Position numbers and translations under genes: made by a program
Shown: piece after piece, positions 26,780-35,308 of the stretch
How positions within the stretch are numbered: position 1 is the first letter of the stretch
Layout of the letters: each line of letters starts with the position of its first letter
Notes under the pieces: generated by a model
Database searches by the model: none
The model's input: the letters and a program-made list of their open reading frames with translations, nothing else
Told to the model about the DNA's origin: nothing
Source of the DNA: an uncultured Megasphaera sp.
GTDB taxonomy: Bacteria; Bacillota; Negativicutes; Veillonellales; Megasphaeraceae
Direction of reading: 5' to 3'
Length of the DNA: 64,000 bases
Assembly: GCA_934193515.1 (NCBI GenBank)
Contig: CAKPVJ010000001.1
Span: 62,001-126,000 of the forward strand

Positions 26780-28237
26780 CTAGATGAGGCCCAGCCAGCT
26801 CCAATATGTGAAAATAAACACTAATAAAACGCCTAAAGAAATAATGGTAAAGGGAATCCCTATCTTCGCCATGTCGCCTACTTCAAAAGACTGTGTCGCA
26901 TACGGAATCATAGCCTGCGGCGAATGAACCGGTAAAATGAACGAGAAGTATACCGTCATCGTAGCAATGAACGACATGCCCCACATCGGCAGTTCCGGTT
27001 CGTTCAGACTGAGCAAAAAGCCAATAACAGTCGGTACCAGCGCGGCTGCCGAAGAGGTCGTGCTGGCAAAGGCAAAGCGAATAATCAGCAAGGCTACCAT
27101 AATCGCCAGCATCATCATGGACGGCGGCAGTACTTCCAAATGCAGACTGCCCAAGGATACATCGGCCAGCCATAAGGCCGCACCGGTTTGCAGCAGTACG
27201 TTGCCCAGCGATATGCCTGCGCCAAAAAGCAGAATCGTACTCCAATCGACAAGAGCCGCTAAGTCTTTCCAATTGGCAATGCCAATAATTGGCGACAACA
27301 TAGCCAATACCGATAAAATAGAAACCGTGTTGGCATCGATATGATGAATCCCCTGTGTCATCCAAAACAAGATCGTAACGCCAAAGATAACAGCTATTTT
27401 CTTTTCTTTCTTGCTCATCGGCCCCAGTTCTGCCAACTTGGCCTGAATAAATTCGCTGCCTCCCGGCGCTTCTTTAAATTCAAAGGTGTTCAGTTTGGTA
27501 ACAAGGAAATAGAAAATAATCAATAAAATAACACTGTACGGTGCCGCATACGTAAACCATTCCATCCAGGAAATATCATGGCCTAAACGGCTGGCAATAA
27601 ACGAAACAGCTACCGGATTCGGCGCCCCGGATGTAAGAAGCAGCATGCCCGATACCGAAGACGTAATCGCAACCGTTACCAGCAGCATACGGCCGAACTT
27701 ACTTTTCAAATCCAACCCCAGTGCTTCTACCAAACCGACGGCAATCGGTGTAATCGTAGCGGACCGGGCGGTCATCGAGGGAATAACAAAACAGAGCATC
27801 GCCATAAGTACGATAATACCGGCAAAAATATTTTTTACTTTCGTGCCAAATACTTTTAAAACCTGATAAGCAATGCGCCGTTCCAATCCCGTATGAATAA
27901 TACCGGCTGCCATAAACAGTCCGGCTGCTACCAGCACCCAGCCGCCGTTTATAAAACCGCTCAGTGCCAGCGGAATCGCTTTGCTCGTTCCCAGTAAAGG
28001 CCCTTCAACTCCCTGTGCCGGTGAAAAGCCCAAAAACAGCGTGAGGAACGCAATAATACCGACTGCGCTGACAGGATACGATACAGCCTGCGTTACCCAC
28101 ATCATGACAGCAAATACTAATACGCCGAGAGTCGCCTTACCTGCAGACGACAGGCCCGGCAAATCAGGCATAAAAAAAATCGCTGCCATCAATACAATTG
28201 CAATGACAATAATTGCAATCTTCTTCACACTCATCAT
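26780..28237 (-). CDS. DASS-family dicarboxylate:Na+ symporter
   Basis: A 485-residue membrane protein with about 12 hydrophobic segments and the divalent anion:sodium symporter pattern: an N-terminal MWVTQAVSYPVSA, TSGAPNPVAVSF (the SNT-type substrate/sodium loop) and a second matching loop SFILPVHSPQAM near the C-terminus. These carriers take up succinate, fumarate, malate or citrate. GGAGG lies six bases before the ATG. It has its own promoter and starts a row with the gamma-carbonic-anhydrase-like gene and cat1, so succinate is the likely substrate here. Confidence 0.9.
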   Translation of the reverse strand: MMSVKKIAIIVIAIVLMAAIFFMPDLPGLSSAGKATLGVLVFAVMMWVTQAVSYPVSAVGIIAFLTLFLGFSPAQGVEGPLLGTSKAIPLALSGFINGGWVLVAAGLFMAAGIIHTGLERRIAYQVLKVFGTKVKNIFAGIIVLMAMLCFVIPSMTARSATITPIAVGLVEALGLDLKSKFGRMLLVTVAITSSVSGMLLLTSGAPNPVAVSFIASRLGHDISWMEWFTYAAPYSVILLIIFYFLVTKLNTFEFKEAPGGSEFIQAKLAELGPMSKKEKKIAVIFGVTILFWMTQGIHHIDANTVSILSVLAMLSPIIGIANWKDLAALVDWSTILLFGAGISLGNVLLQTGAALWLADVSLGSLHLEVLPPSMMMLAIMVALLIIRFAFASTTSSAAALVPTVIGFLLSLNEPELPMWGMSFIATMTVYFSFILPVHSPQAMIPYATQSFEVGDMAKIGIPFTIISLGVLLVFIFTYWSWLGLI

Positions 28238-28282
28238 CTTGTACCTCCTTTTTTCTATTACGCCGTGTGTACCATGACCTCA

Positions 28283-28311
28283 CTATAACAGGCCGGATTA
28301 TGACAGCTCAA
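28283..28311 (-). promoter_or_regulatory. Promoter of the dicarboxylate transporter row
   Basis: Minus-strand TTGAGC, 17-base spacer, TTATAG, about 45 bases before the transporter start. The region upstream is AT-rich and is a likely target for the neighbouring LytTR regulator, but I could not define a proper repeat pair. Confidence 0.5.
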
Positions 28312-28450
28312 CGAAAATCGGACTAACGACAAATTTTCACATACAACCATCATATTTAATGCAAAAAAAATTAGCCGTATTTTACAAAACGATATATACA
28401 GCGGTTTAATCAGTGTTTTATATTTGTTTTAATATTCACATAGTTACAGC

Positions 28451-28500
28451 AAAAAATCCCTTTTTGCAGGAATTCCATTCCATACAAAAAGGGATTTAAA
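28451..28500 (-). terminator. Bidirectional terminator after the second LytTR regulator
   Basis: AAATCCCTTTTTG pairs with CAAAAAGGGATTT, with A/T runs on both sides. It separates the two-component genes from the transporter promoter. Confidence 0.75.
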
Positions 28501-28516
28501 AAGGATTGTTCTACTA

Positions 28517-29260
28517 TTAAAATTCTACATGCGCCCGCAAGTTCGCCACATACGCTCTGCCTACGGGAATTTCCATCGGCTTGGAACCTTTTAAAATCAA
28601 TAAATACCGCTGTTTAAACCAGGTCGTAATCTGTTTGATTTCATCTACGTTGACAATATAGTTTCTATGACATCGGAAGAACTTCTGCTTGGAAAGACGG
28701 TCTTCAAATTCATGCAGCGTCATCCGTACTTTGCTTACTTGTTCATCTTTAGTCATAATATATACCTGTCTGTTTTTGCCGTAAATCAAGCGAATATCAC
28801 TGCAGTCCACGATATCCATACGGTCGCCGCGGTCTACCGTAATTTTACGCATGCAGGTTTCGGCATCTGATTTGATTTCTCCTTGATTTTCCTGAGCCAT
28901 CCGGGCCTTAATTTTGCCAAATACCCGGGCAAGGCTGCGTTTGTCTACAGGCTTCAAAATATAGTCCAGCGCATTGACAGAAAAAGCCTGTACTGCAAAA
29001 TCCATATACGCCGTAACAAAAACAATCAAGGGCATTTTCCCCATCTGCATCAACGTCTGCGCAATTTCCAAACCGCCCATTCCTGGTAAATCAATATCCA
29101 GCAATACAGCATCCGGCTGAATAGACTGAATCATCTTAACCGCTGTTTCCCCGTCATGATATACACCGCAAACCTCAATATCAGGACACAGATCGCACGT
29201 CATCTGCTTTATATCTTCGGCCGTTGCCATTTCATCTTCTACAATCACAATTCGAATCAT
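28517..29260 (-). CDS. LytTR-family response regulator (second)
   Basis: A 247-residue regulator with a receiver domain (phospho-acceptor Asp in VLLDIDLPG, Lys in YILKPVDK) and a LytTR domain with FFRCHRNYIVNVDEI. It lies directly downstream of the LytS-type kinase gene, its obvious partner. It probably controls the transporter row that begins just downstream. The two LytTR regulators of this region share layout and many motifs, consistent with duplication, but differ in the linker. Confidence 0.93.
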   Translation of the reverse strand: MIRIVIVEDEMATAEDIKQMTCDLCPDIEVCGVYHDGETAVKMIQSIQPDAVLLDIDLPGMGGLEIAQTLMQMGKMPLIVFVTAYMDFAVQAFSVNALDYILKPVDKRSLARVFGKIKARMAQENQGEIKSDAETCMRKITVDRGDRMDIVDCSDIRLIYGKNRQVYIMTKDEQVSKVRMTLHEFEDRLSKQKFFRCHRNYIVNVDEIKQITTWFKQRYLLILKGSKPMEIPVGRAYVANLRAHVEF

Positions 29261-29361
29261 AGGACACTCACCTTCATTTCCACACCATGCTGAACCTTAC
29301 TTAGGACTCCCTTTGAGACAACGTTTGTTACTCATTTCACATATCCTAAGTCACGACGCCC

Positions 29362-30978
29362 TTACTGTTTGCGGCACGATTGCCAAGGAATACAAATCTC
29401 AATCGTTGTCCCCTTTCCTTCCTGACTTTTTACGCAAAATGTGCCTTTTTTACCGTATAAATTATAAAGACGGTCGTGAATATTTTTTAATCCAATACCT
29501 GTACTTTCCGTCAAACCGTACAAATCCGGATTAGAATCCAATTGATTAAGCCGCTGTATCATTTGTTCATTCATGCCGACGCCATCATCCTGCACAGTCA
29601 AATGCAGCATATTTTCTTTCTTCTCGGCAATAATCTCAATGACACCGCCGCGTTTTCGTTTGAAAATGCCATGCTTAATCGCATTTTCAACCAAAATTTG
29701 AATAATAAAATAGGGTACTTTCTGATGCAGGGCTGCCGGCTCGATGCGTTCGACTACATTGAGCCGCTCGCCATACCGGGCTTTTTCCAAGCGAATATAC
29801 GTATCTACCGCTTCCAATTCATCAGCCAACAGTACGACTTCTTCACTCGTACGCAGCCGGCCGCGCAGAAAGCTGGACAAATCACAAATTAAATCTTTCG
29901 CACCTTCCGGATTGATTCCTACAATCGCTTTAATATTGCTCAGCATATTAAACAAGAAATGCGGACGAATTTGAGATTTTAAGACGTTCAATTCTGCCTG
30001 GGAAAGCAGTATCGTTTTTTTATCCAATTCGACTTGATACAATTCCAAGCTCAAAAAATCAGCCAGTCCCCGCAGCCATTTGATTTCATACGGCAGAAAA
30101 TGCCGTAATCCTGGCCGGGATAATAAAATAGTGGCTACAGTATTACCGCCTACAATCAAAGGAAGGGAAATCATATTTTTTCTATCCTTTTTATTGTACT
30201 GCGCATACTCTGCCCATACGCCGTCCGGCGTCGTAATGGCAACGTAGTCAACAGTCAGCGCAGAAAACATCGTTTTTGCAATTTGCTGAGCCGATTCTTT
30301 GGTAAATCCTTTGTAGCGGAATACGCCGCGGGTTTTTAAAATGATTTCTACGACTTTGCGAGCCGCCTGCGCTTTGATATTATCTTCGTCTTTATACACG
30401 CCGTGAATGATACAGACAGACAATAAAACGCCCAGGCAGGTAGACGATGCCGATGGCAGCGCCAGCATGCGTTCCAGTTGAAATATGCCGTCCGGCGCAG
30501 CCCGCCAAAAGACAGCGGTTTTTAAAATAAATTCAGAGACAATAGCCACTATAAACGCGATAGGCAGCGTAATACGCCGAGCTTCTACCATACGGCTGAT
30601 ATAGCCTGCCAAGCCGCCAATGACTACATTAGCCGCCATGGCGGCCAAAATAACATCCAAACTGCTGACAGGAATAAAAAGGCGCGGCACCATACCAATG
30701 AATCCGGCACCCAGACCGACAATCGGCCCGCCAAACAGCCCGCCGATAATCGTGCCGATAAGCCGCGTGTGCGCCATGGCATCCTGGGAAAAGGGAACAT
30801 TTAAATAATTGCCGACAGCAGACAATATACCAAAAACAAAAACCAAAATGCATTTATCTTTATTCGAATAATCGGACTGATTAATAGCACGGCGAAATGG
30901 TTTGCACTGCGTAATAATGTATACAGCAACGGCAATTACAGATATATTTTTAATGATTTCAACTAACAATACTCCCAC
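29362..30978 (-). CDS. LytS-type sensor histidine kinase (5TM-LYT, GAF, HisKA_5-like)
   Basis: About 538 residues: six or so membrane helices forming the 5TMR-LYT sensor (1-190), a GAF-like domain (about 215-330), then a His kinase domain with phospho-His in LKSQIRPHFLFNML and an ATP-binding domain with LVENAIKHGIF, DDGVGM and GIGLKNIHDRL. I choose GTG 30978 because AGGTGA lies five bases upstream; GTG 30987 is also open. The gene starts shortly after the 192-residue hypothetical gene and is followed by the second LytTR regulator. The signal sensed is unknown; dicarboxylate or pyruvate-type ligands are known for related systems. Confidence 0.9.
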   Translation of the reverse strand: MGVLLVEIIKNISVIAVAVYIITQCKPFRRAINQSDYSNKDKCILVFVFGILSAVGNYLNVPFSQDAMAHTRLIGTIIGGLFGGPIVGLGAGFIGMVPRLFIPVSSLDVILAAMAANVVIGGLAGYISRMVEARRITLPIAFIVAIVSEFILKTAVFWRAAPDGIFQLERMLALPSASSTCLGVLLSVCIIHGVYKDEDNIKAQAARKVVEIILKTRGVFRYKGFTKESAQQIAKTMFSALTVDYVAITTPDGVWAEYAQYNKKDRKNMISLPLIVGGNTVATILLSRPGLRHFLPYEIKWLRGLADFLSLELYQVELDKKTILLSQAELNVLKSQIRPHFLFNMLSNIKAIVGINPEGAKDLICDLSSFLRGRLRTSEEVVLLADELEAVDTYIRLEKARYGERLNVVERIEPAALHQKVPYFIIQILVENAIKHGIFKRKRGGVIEIIAEKKENMLHLTVQDDGVGMNEQMIQRLNQLDSNPDLYGLTESTGIGLKNIHDRLYNLYGKKGTFCVKSQEGKGTTIEICIPWQSCRKQ

Positions 30979-31006
30979 TTCTCTCACCTATTTCTGCCCA
31001 GTTTTA

Positions 31007-31585
31007 TTATGTGAATTCATGCACAATCTCTTGCACATTTTTGTCAATTCGTTTTAAGAATATACTTCTATACTCACTAGTACTATACTCATTTTTTCCT
31101 TGAGAGAAAAAGTGTTTTTCCCCAATTAATTCTATCATTTGAAATAAATGACCGATGCGTTCTTTATAATCAGCGTATTCTACGGCTGTCTTCAGTACGC
31201 ATTCCCAATCTTCTTCTGAATATAAAAAAATATAACACCATTGGTAAATAAATTGGTCTTCTGTCAAATGCATCTTTTGCCAGCAAGAAGCTCCCTGTTT
31301 TAATACACCTAATAATATACAGGATAAATATAATTTTATAATTAAATGGACATATAACCTACTTTTTCCGGCAGCAAAAATATTGTACCGGCTGTTTTTA
31401 CTAATATAGTTATGTTCTATGAACAGCAATGCTGTGCTTTTTTCCACACAAGAAATACACTGATTAAAAAAAAATGCAGCCTGCGCATCTTTATCTTTTT
31501 TAGTGTTTTTTCTTCGGCATGCCTCAAAAAACTGTTTGATTTCCTTTTCTAATGCCACCCCGTGCAACGAATCTCGTATATCCAT
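31007..31585 (-). CDS. Hypothetical protein, 192 residues
   Basis: I do not recognise this protein. It is predicted soluble and mostly helical, Cys/Lys-rich (CRRKNTKK, QCISCVEK), with one moderately hydrophobic stretch around residues 82-96. It has a GGAGG ribosome site ten bases before the ATG and ends 28 bases before the chosen lytS-type start, so it looks like the first gene of the kinase-regulator operon. Base composition is more AT-rich than its neighbours, which hints at a faster-evolving or acquired gene. It could be an accessory sensor protein. Confidence 0.65.
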   Translation of the reverse strand: MDIRDSLHGVALEKEIKQFFEACRRKNTKKDKDAQAAFFFNQCISCVEKSTALLFIEHNYISKNSRYNIFAAGKSRLYVHLIIKLYLSCILLGVLKQGASCWQKMHLTEDQFIYQWCYIFLYSEEDWECVLKTAVEYADYKERIGHLFQMIELIGEKHFFSQGKNEYSTSEYRSIFLKRIDKNVQEIVHEFT

Positions 31586-31610
31586 TGTCTTTTTTCCTCC
31601 ATTGGTACAA

Positions 31611-31654
31611 AAAAGGTGCCTGCCAACGGTTCATTCCGGAAGCAAAGCACCTTT
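31611..31654 (-). terminator. Terminator after 4hbD
   Basis: On the minus strand AAAAGGTGC pairs with GCACCTTTTTT around a long loop; it divides 4hbD from the hypothetical-lytS-lytTR operon. Confidence 0.6.
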
Positions 31655-31702
31655 TCCTGGGAAACATACCAATTACTACTGAGATCGAACTATACTATGC
31701 AA

Positions 31703-32815
31703 TTAATATAAGCTCTTATAGATGCCATATACTTTGTCATAATCCAGTTTAACAAAGTTATGAGCCATTAAGCGGCCTTGATTCTGCATAACAGATTCAG
31801 CAAATTCAGCAAGTTCTTCTTCTTTTACGCCATATTCATGCAATGCTTTCTTCGGCAAAATAACGTTCAACAATTTTTCCAGTTCAGCATATACATTTTC
31901 CGGTTCGCAGCCTAAGATGTCAGCAATGAAGCGGTTCATCTTAGCGATTTCACCATCCGATTTAATGGACATGTAGCAGTTCATAACACCGGTAAACATC
32001 GCGTAGTTGGATTCACCATGAGGAACGTGGTATTTGGCACCCAACGGATAGCTCATCGCATGAACAGCTGCGCATCCAGGAACGCTGAAAGCGATGCCTG
32101 CCCAGTTGCTGGCAAGCAGGAAGTCTTTCATGAGAGGGATACGGGCATCCGGACCTTCGTCACGAATTTTCAAATAACCGCGAAGAATCAATTCAATAGC
32201 ATTATAGCTGAAGACGCGGAAGCTTGCACTGGAATCGGGAGATAATGCCGATTCTACGGCATGAACCAATGCGTCAATCGAGCTGGTAGCAAATACTTTA
32301 AACGGCAGCGTGCGGAGAAGCTGTGTAATTAAAACGGCTTTGTCAGCATACATTGCATCGTTGGCAATACCTTTTTTCGTGTCACGGCTAATAAGAGCCA
32401 TAACGGAAACATTGGTAACTTCGCTGCCGGTACCGCATGTCGTCGGAATCAAGATGAGTTCTTTATCTTTTTCGACAGGTACTTTGCCGTCAAACAAATC
32501 CAAAATCGGGCTGACGTGTTTCAAAATAAAGAGTTTGCACAAATCCATGACTGTGCCGCCGCCAATACCGATGATACGTTTGACATCTTTCGGCATGTCT
32601 TTGTAAATGGCTTCGGCCATTTCGTCAGAAGGTTCGCCCATGCCGTATTTTTCCTGGAAAATAACAGCACACTGCAAATCCAAATCCCCAAAGTTGGGTT
32701 CATAAATATATTGGTTGGTAATAATCAAATCACCTTTGCCAATTTTTAAATCTTCAACAAAATCTTTACACGTATCATAGGTATACAATGTAGGTTTTAA
32801 TTGTAATTCTATCAT
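31703..32815 (-). CDS. 4hbD: 4-hydroxybutyrate dehydrogenase (iron-containing alcohol dehydrogenase)
   Basis: A 370-residue group III alcohol dehydrogenase. It closely matches my memory of C. kluyveri 4HbD, sharing EKYGMGEPSDEM, a KVPVEKDKELI region, PTTCGTGSEVTNVSV and a KEEE-containing C-terminal helix. The metal ligands align at Asp181, His185, His252 and His266, and the nucleotide loop is GIGGGTVMD. It would reduce succinate semialdehyde to 4-hydroxybutyrate with NADH. The gene follows sucD by about 100 bases, as expected for consecutive steps. Confidence 0.92.
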   Translation of the reverse strand: MIELQLKPTLYTYDTCKDFVEDLKIGKGDLIITNQYIYEPNFGDLDLQCAVIFQEKYGMGEPSDEMAEAIYKDMPKDVKRIIGIGGGTVMDLCKLFILKHVSPILDLFDGKVPVEKDKELILIPTTCGTGSEVTNVSVMALISRDTKKGIANDAMYADKAVLITQLLRTLPFKVFATSSIDALVHAVESALSPDSSASFRVFSYNAIELILRGYLKIRDEGPDARIPLMKDFLLASNWAGIAFSVPGCAAVHAMSYPLGAKYHVPHGESNYAMFTGVMNCYMSIKSDGEIAKMNRFIADILGCEPENVYAELEKLLNVILPKKALHEYGVKEEELAEFAESVMQNQGRLMAHNFVKLDYDKVYGIYKSLY

Positions 32816-32918
32816 GGTAGCACTTCCCTTTCTATCACCGCTTTACGCAGCGCATTGTGGGCGATACGCGGCATAAAGCAGCGACATGTATTGGCATTAT
32901 CTAGTGGGATTTACCAAA

Positions 32919-34277
32919 TTAGTCCCAAAGTTCTTTCGTTGTAGGAACTTTTGCATCTTTAATGATGTAAGCGATACGAGAAATGTTGAGGAAATGTTTG
33001 TATGTAATGTTTTCGGACATACTGTTGCCGCCCCAAGTGCCGCAGCCCAGTGTCGTTGTCGGGTTCAAGCCATTGGTGTAGCTGCCGCCTGCTGTAGAGG
33101 AGCAAGGCTGGTTAACAGTAACACGGCTAACCGGCAGTTCGCAGCCAGCTGCTTCGATGTGTTTATCATTGTGGGAATGAATGGATGCGGTGTGGCCGGC
33201 ACCTTTGAAGAGGTAGTTGTCTTTTGCCATCTGGATAGCATCTTCAAATGTATGATATTTAACGCATACGAGAACCGGGCAAAGTTTTTCGTCGCAGAGT
33301 TGTTCTTCTGCACCGTGTTTTTCCAATTCGATGAGGAATACTTTGGTGTCTTCCGGAATTGTAATGCCGGCAGCTTTAGCAATTTCAAGAGGGCTCTTGC
33401 CAACGAGATCTTTGTTCATTTTGCCGCCCGGGAAGATGGTATCGCGCATCAAATCACGAGTTTTAGCATCACTTACGACATATGCGCCGTCCAGTTTGAA
33501 TTCGTTGATGATAGCGTCGTATTTATCGTTCGGGATGAATACGCACTGTTCACCGGAGCAGATGATGCCGTTATCAAATTTACGGCCGTTGATAATCATC
33601 GGAACAGCTTCCGTAATATCTACGTCACGGTCGATAATAACCTGTGTATTGCCAGCGCCAACGCCGAGAGACGGTTTGCCGCTGCTGTAAGCTGCTTTAA
33701 CCATGCCCGGGCCGCCTGTAGCTACGACAACATCGCAGGCTTTCATCAAATCGGCAGAAGCCTGTACGCTTGCTTCCGGAATAATCTGAACGAGGTTTTT
33801 CGGAGCACCGATTTTGTCTAATGCTTCGTTAATCATTTCAACCGTTTTAACACTGCATTTAACGGATGCCGGATGCGGGGAAATAATGATAGCGTTACGG
33901 CCTTTCAAAGCGGACATGCTGTTCATCATCGGAGTAACAACCGGGTTGGTGCAAGGCTGAATCGCGCCGACAACGCCGACTGGTTTGGCCATGTATACTA
34001 AGCCGCGTTCCGGATTCTTTTTGATAATGTCTACGCTCTTTTTGTCTTTGAGGTAGTTCCAAATCATACCGGATTTGCCTTTACATTTAGCAATTTTATC
34101 AGCAGCTACGCCCATGCCTGTTTCTTCAGCAGCCATTGGCCCAAGTAATTCTGCGTTTTCGTAAACAACACGACCAATTACTTTTACGACAGCATCTACT
34201 TGTTCCTGCGTATACGTTTCAAATTCTTTCTGCGCTGCGCGAGCTCTTGCCATGTACTCATCCATATTAATTGCCAT
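32919..34277 (-). CDS. sucD: Succinate-semialdehyde dehydrogenase, CoA-acylating
   Basis: A 452-residue aldehyde dehydrogenase of the acylating (SucD/EutE) type. The catalytic Cys is Cys240 in NGIICSGEQ, and the C-terminus has NGLNPTTTLGCGTWGGNS, both shared with C. kluyveri SucD as I remember it. It would reduce succinyl-CoA to succinate semialdehyde with NAD(P)H. It is transcribed from its own promoter just upstream of 4hbD. A butanal or acetaldehyde substrate is less likely given this neighbour. Confidence 0.93.
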   Translation of the reverse strand: MAINMDEYMARARAAQKEFETYTQEQVDAVVKVIGRVVYENAELLGPMAAEETGMGVAADKIAKCKGKSGMIWNYLKDKKSVDIIKKNPERGLVYMAKPVGVVGAIQPCTNPVVTPMMNSMSALKGRNAIIISPHPASVKCSVKTVEMINEALDKIGAPKNLVQIIPEASVQASADLMKACDVVVATGGPGMVKAAYSSGKPSLGVGAGNTQVIIDRDVDITEAVPMIINGRKFDNGIICSGEQCVFIPNDKYDAIINEFKLDGAYVVSDAKTRDLMRDTIFPGGKMNKDLVGKSPLEIAKAAGITIPEDTKVFLIELEKHGAEEQLCDEKLCPVLVCVKYHTFEDAIQMAKDNYLFKGAGHTASIHSHNDKHIEAAGCELPVSRVTVNQPCSSTAGGSYTNGLNPTTTLGCGTWGGNSMSENITYKHFLNISRIAYIIKDAKVPTTKELWD

Positions 34278-34351
34278 AATTACAACATCCTTTCTTTCCT
34301 TACATATAATAAATTGTCATTGCATGTATCTGTCTCATGCCTTATGACTGC

Positions 34352-34380
34352 ATTGTATGATATCGTGTACTTTTTCACAA
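34352..34380 (-). promoter_or_regulatory. Promoter of sucD-4hbD
   Basis: Minus-strand TTGTGA, 17-base spacer, TACAAT, about 75 bases before the sucD start. Confidence 0.55.
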
Positions 34381-34467
34381 GAAAAGTTTTCCCAAAGGCA
34401 CAAAACCAGGGACGAACAGCAAAAAGGGTTGTACGAAATTTTTATGATTTGTACGGTACAGCATGAC

Positions 34468-34517
34468 AAAAAAGGATGGCGCATGAAATATGTCGCCATC
34501 ATGCACCATTCCTTTTC
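34468..34517 (-). terminator. Second hairpin between the outer-membrane protein gene and sucD
   Basis: On the minus strand GGAATGGTGCATGA pairs imperfectly with TCATGCGCCATCC and is followed by six T. With the hairpin at 34593-34631 it makes a tandem terminator. The remaining gap between them and the sucD promoter holds no gene that I can see. Confidence 0.6.
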
Positions 34518-34592
34518 TTCCAGCGTTTTGCTGTAGATGTTGAAAGTTAAAAAAATACGCTCGTTTTATGACAATACTGCGATACACCGCAA

Positions 34593-34631
34593 GAAAAAGA
34601 GGCTTACCGCTTCGTGCGGCAGCCCCTTTTC
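34593..34631 (-). terminator. Terminator after the outer-membrane protein gene
   Basis: On the minus strand GGGGCTGCCGC pairs with GCGGTAAGCCTC and is followed by TTTTT, 25 bases past the stop. Confidence 0.75.
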
Positions 34632-34656
34632 CTGTATGGTATGCGCTTGTCTGCTG

Positions 34657-35235
34657 TTAAAATTTATAGCCCATGCCAACTTGCCAGCCTTTGACATTAT
34701 TGTCGTAGTTATCGACATCTACTTTGCTGTCACGGTATTTGATATGCGCATCCCAGTTGCTTGTAATATCATATCCTAAACCGATTTCATACGTGTTGAC
34801 ATCATCGCCGACACCGACGGAAGCAAAGCCCTGCAGCTTATCCGTCAACGGAAGCTGTCCCTTCAGACCGACTTGATACCCATAGCTTTTCTTTGTATTG
34901 TATGTATCTGTTTTCACATATGAACCACCGCCATAGGCCGACAGGTACGGTGTAAAGTGATAATTGCCGAGTACATAGTGTTCATTTACTTTGGCTGCAT
35001 CACTTTTCGTGTAATTATTAACATACTGGATGTCCCATTTATCAGTCAGGGAGTACGTAACGTCACCGCCGGTAAAGCGGCTGGATGCATCACGGCTGCC
35101 TTCTTTTTGCGAGAAGCCGTAGTTGACATTGACTTTTAAATCACCTTGCTGTGGATTCTTCAAGGGGGCTGCCAAGGAAACAGCACTAACAGAAACTAAC
35201 GCAGCCAATACGCTGGCTAATACTATTTTCTTCAT
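34657..35235 (-). CDS. Small outer-membrane beta-barrel protein
   Basis: A 192-residue protein with a signal peptide (about 1-23, MKKIVLASV ... VSLAA) and alternating hydrophobic/polar strands up to a C-terminal Phe (GWQVGMGYKF), the usual signal for outer-membrane insertion. Size suggests an eight-strand barrel like OmpW/OmpA-type proteins. Its presence supports a diderm cell. The start at 35235 has GGAGGTG six bases upstream; the frame is open to 35253. Substrate or role is unknown; such small barrels are often structural. Confidence 0.85.
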   Translation of the reverse strand: MKKIVLASVLAALVSVSAVSLAAPLKNPQQGDLKVNVNYGFSQKEGSRDASSRFTGGDVTYSLTDKWDIQYVNNYTKSDAAKVNEHYVLGNYHFTPYLSAYGGGSYVKTDTYNTKKSYGYQVGLKGQLPLTDKLQGFASVGVGDDVNTYEIGLGYDITSNWDAHIKYRDSKVDVDNYDNNVKGWQVGMGYKF

Positions 35236-35268
35236 AGAGAACACCTCCATCATTCACACAATAATACT

Positions 35269-35298
35269 ATATTATCATATTATATCATAATTTCTCAA
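35269..35298 (-). promoter_or_regulatory. Promoter of the outer-membrane protein gene
   Basis: Minus-strand TTGAGA, 18-base spacer, TAATAT in a very AT-rich stretch. It lets this gene be expressed apart from the heptose operon. Confidence 0.5.
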
Positions 35299-35308
35299 AA
35301 AAATAAAA

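Noticed and set aside
28300..28400. Repeated CGTT motifs upstream of the transporter promoter as LytTR sites
   Set aside because: The two clearest copies start 15 bases apart, whereas LytTR repeats normally start about 21 bases apart, and they match the consensus poorly.
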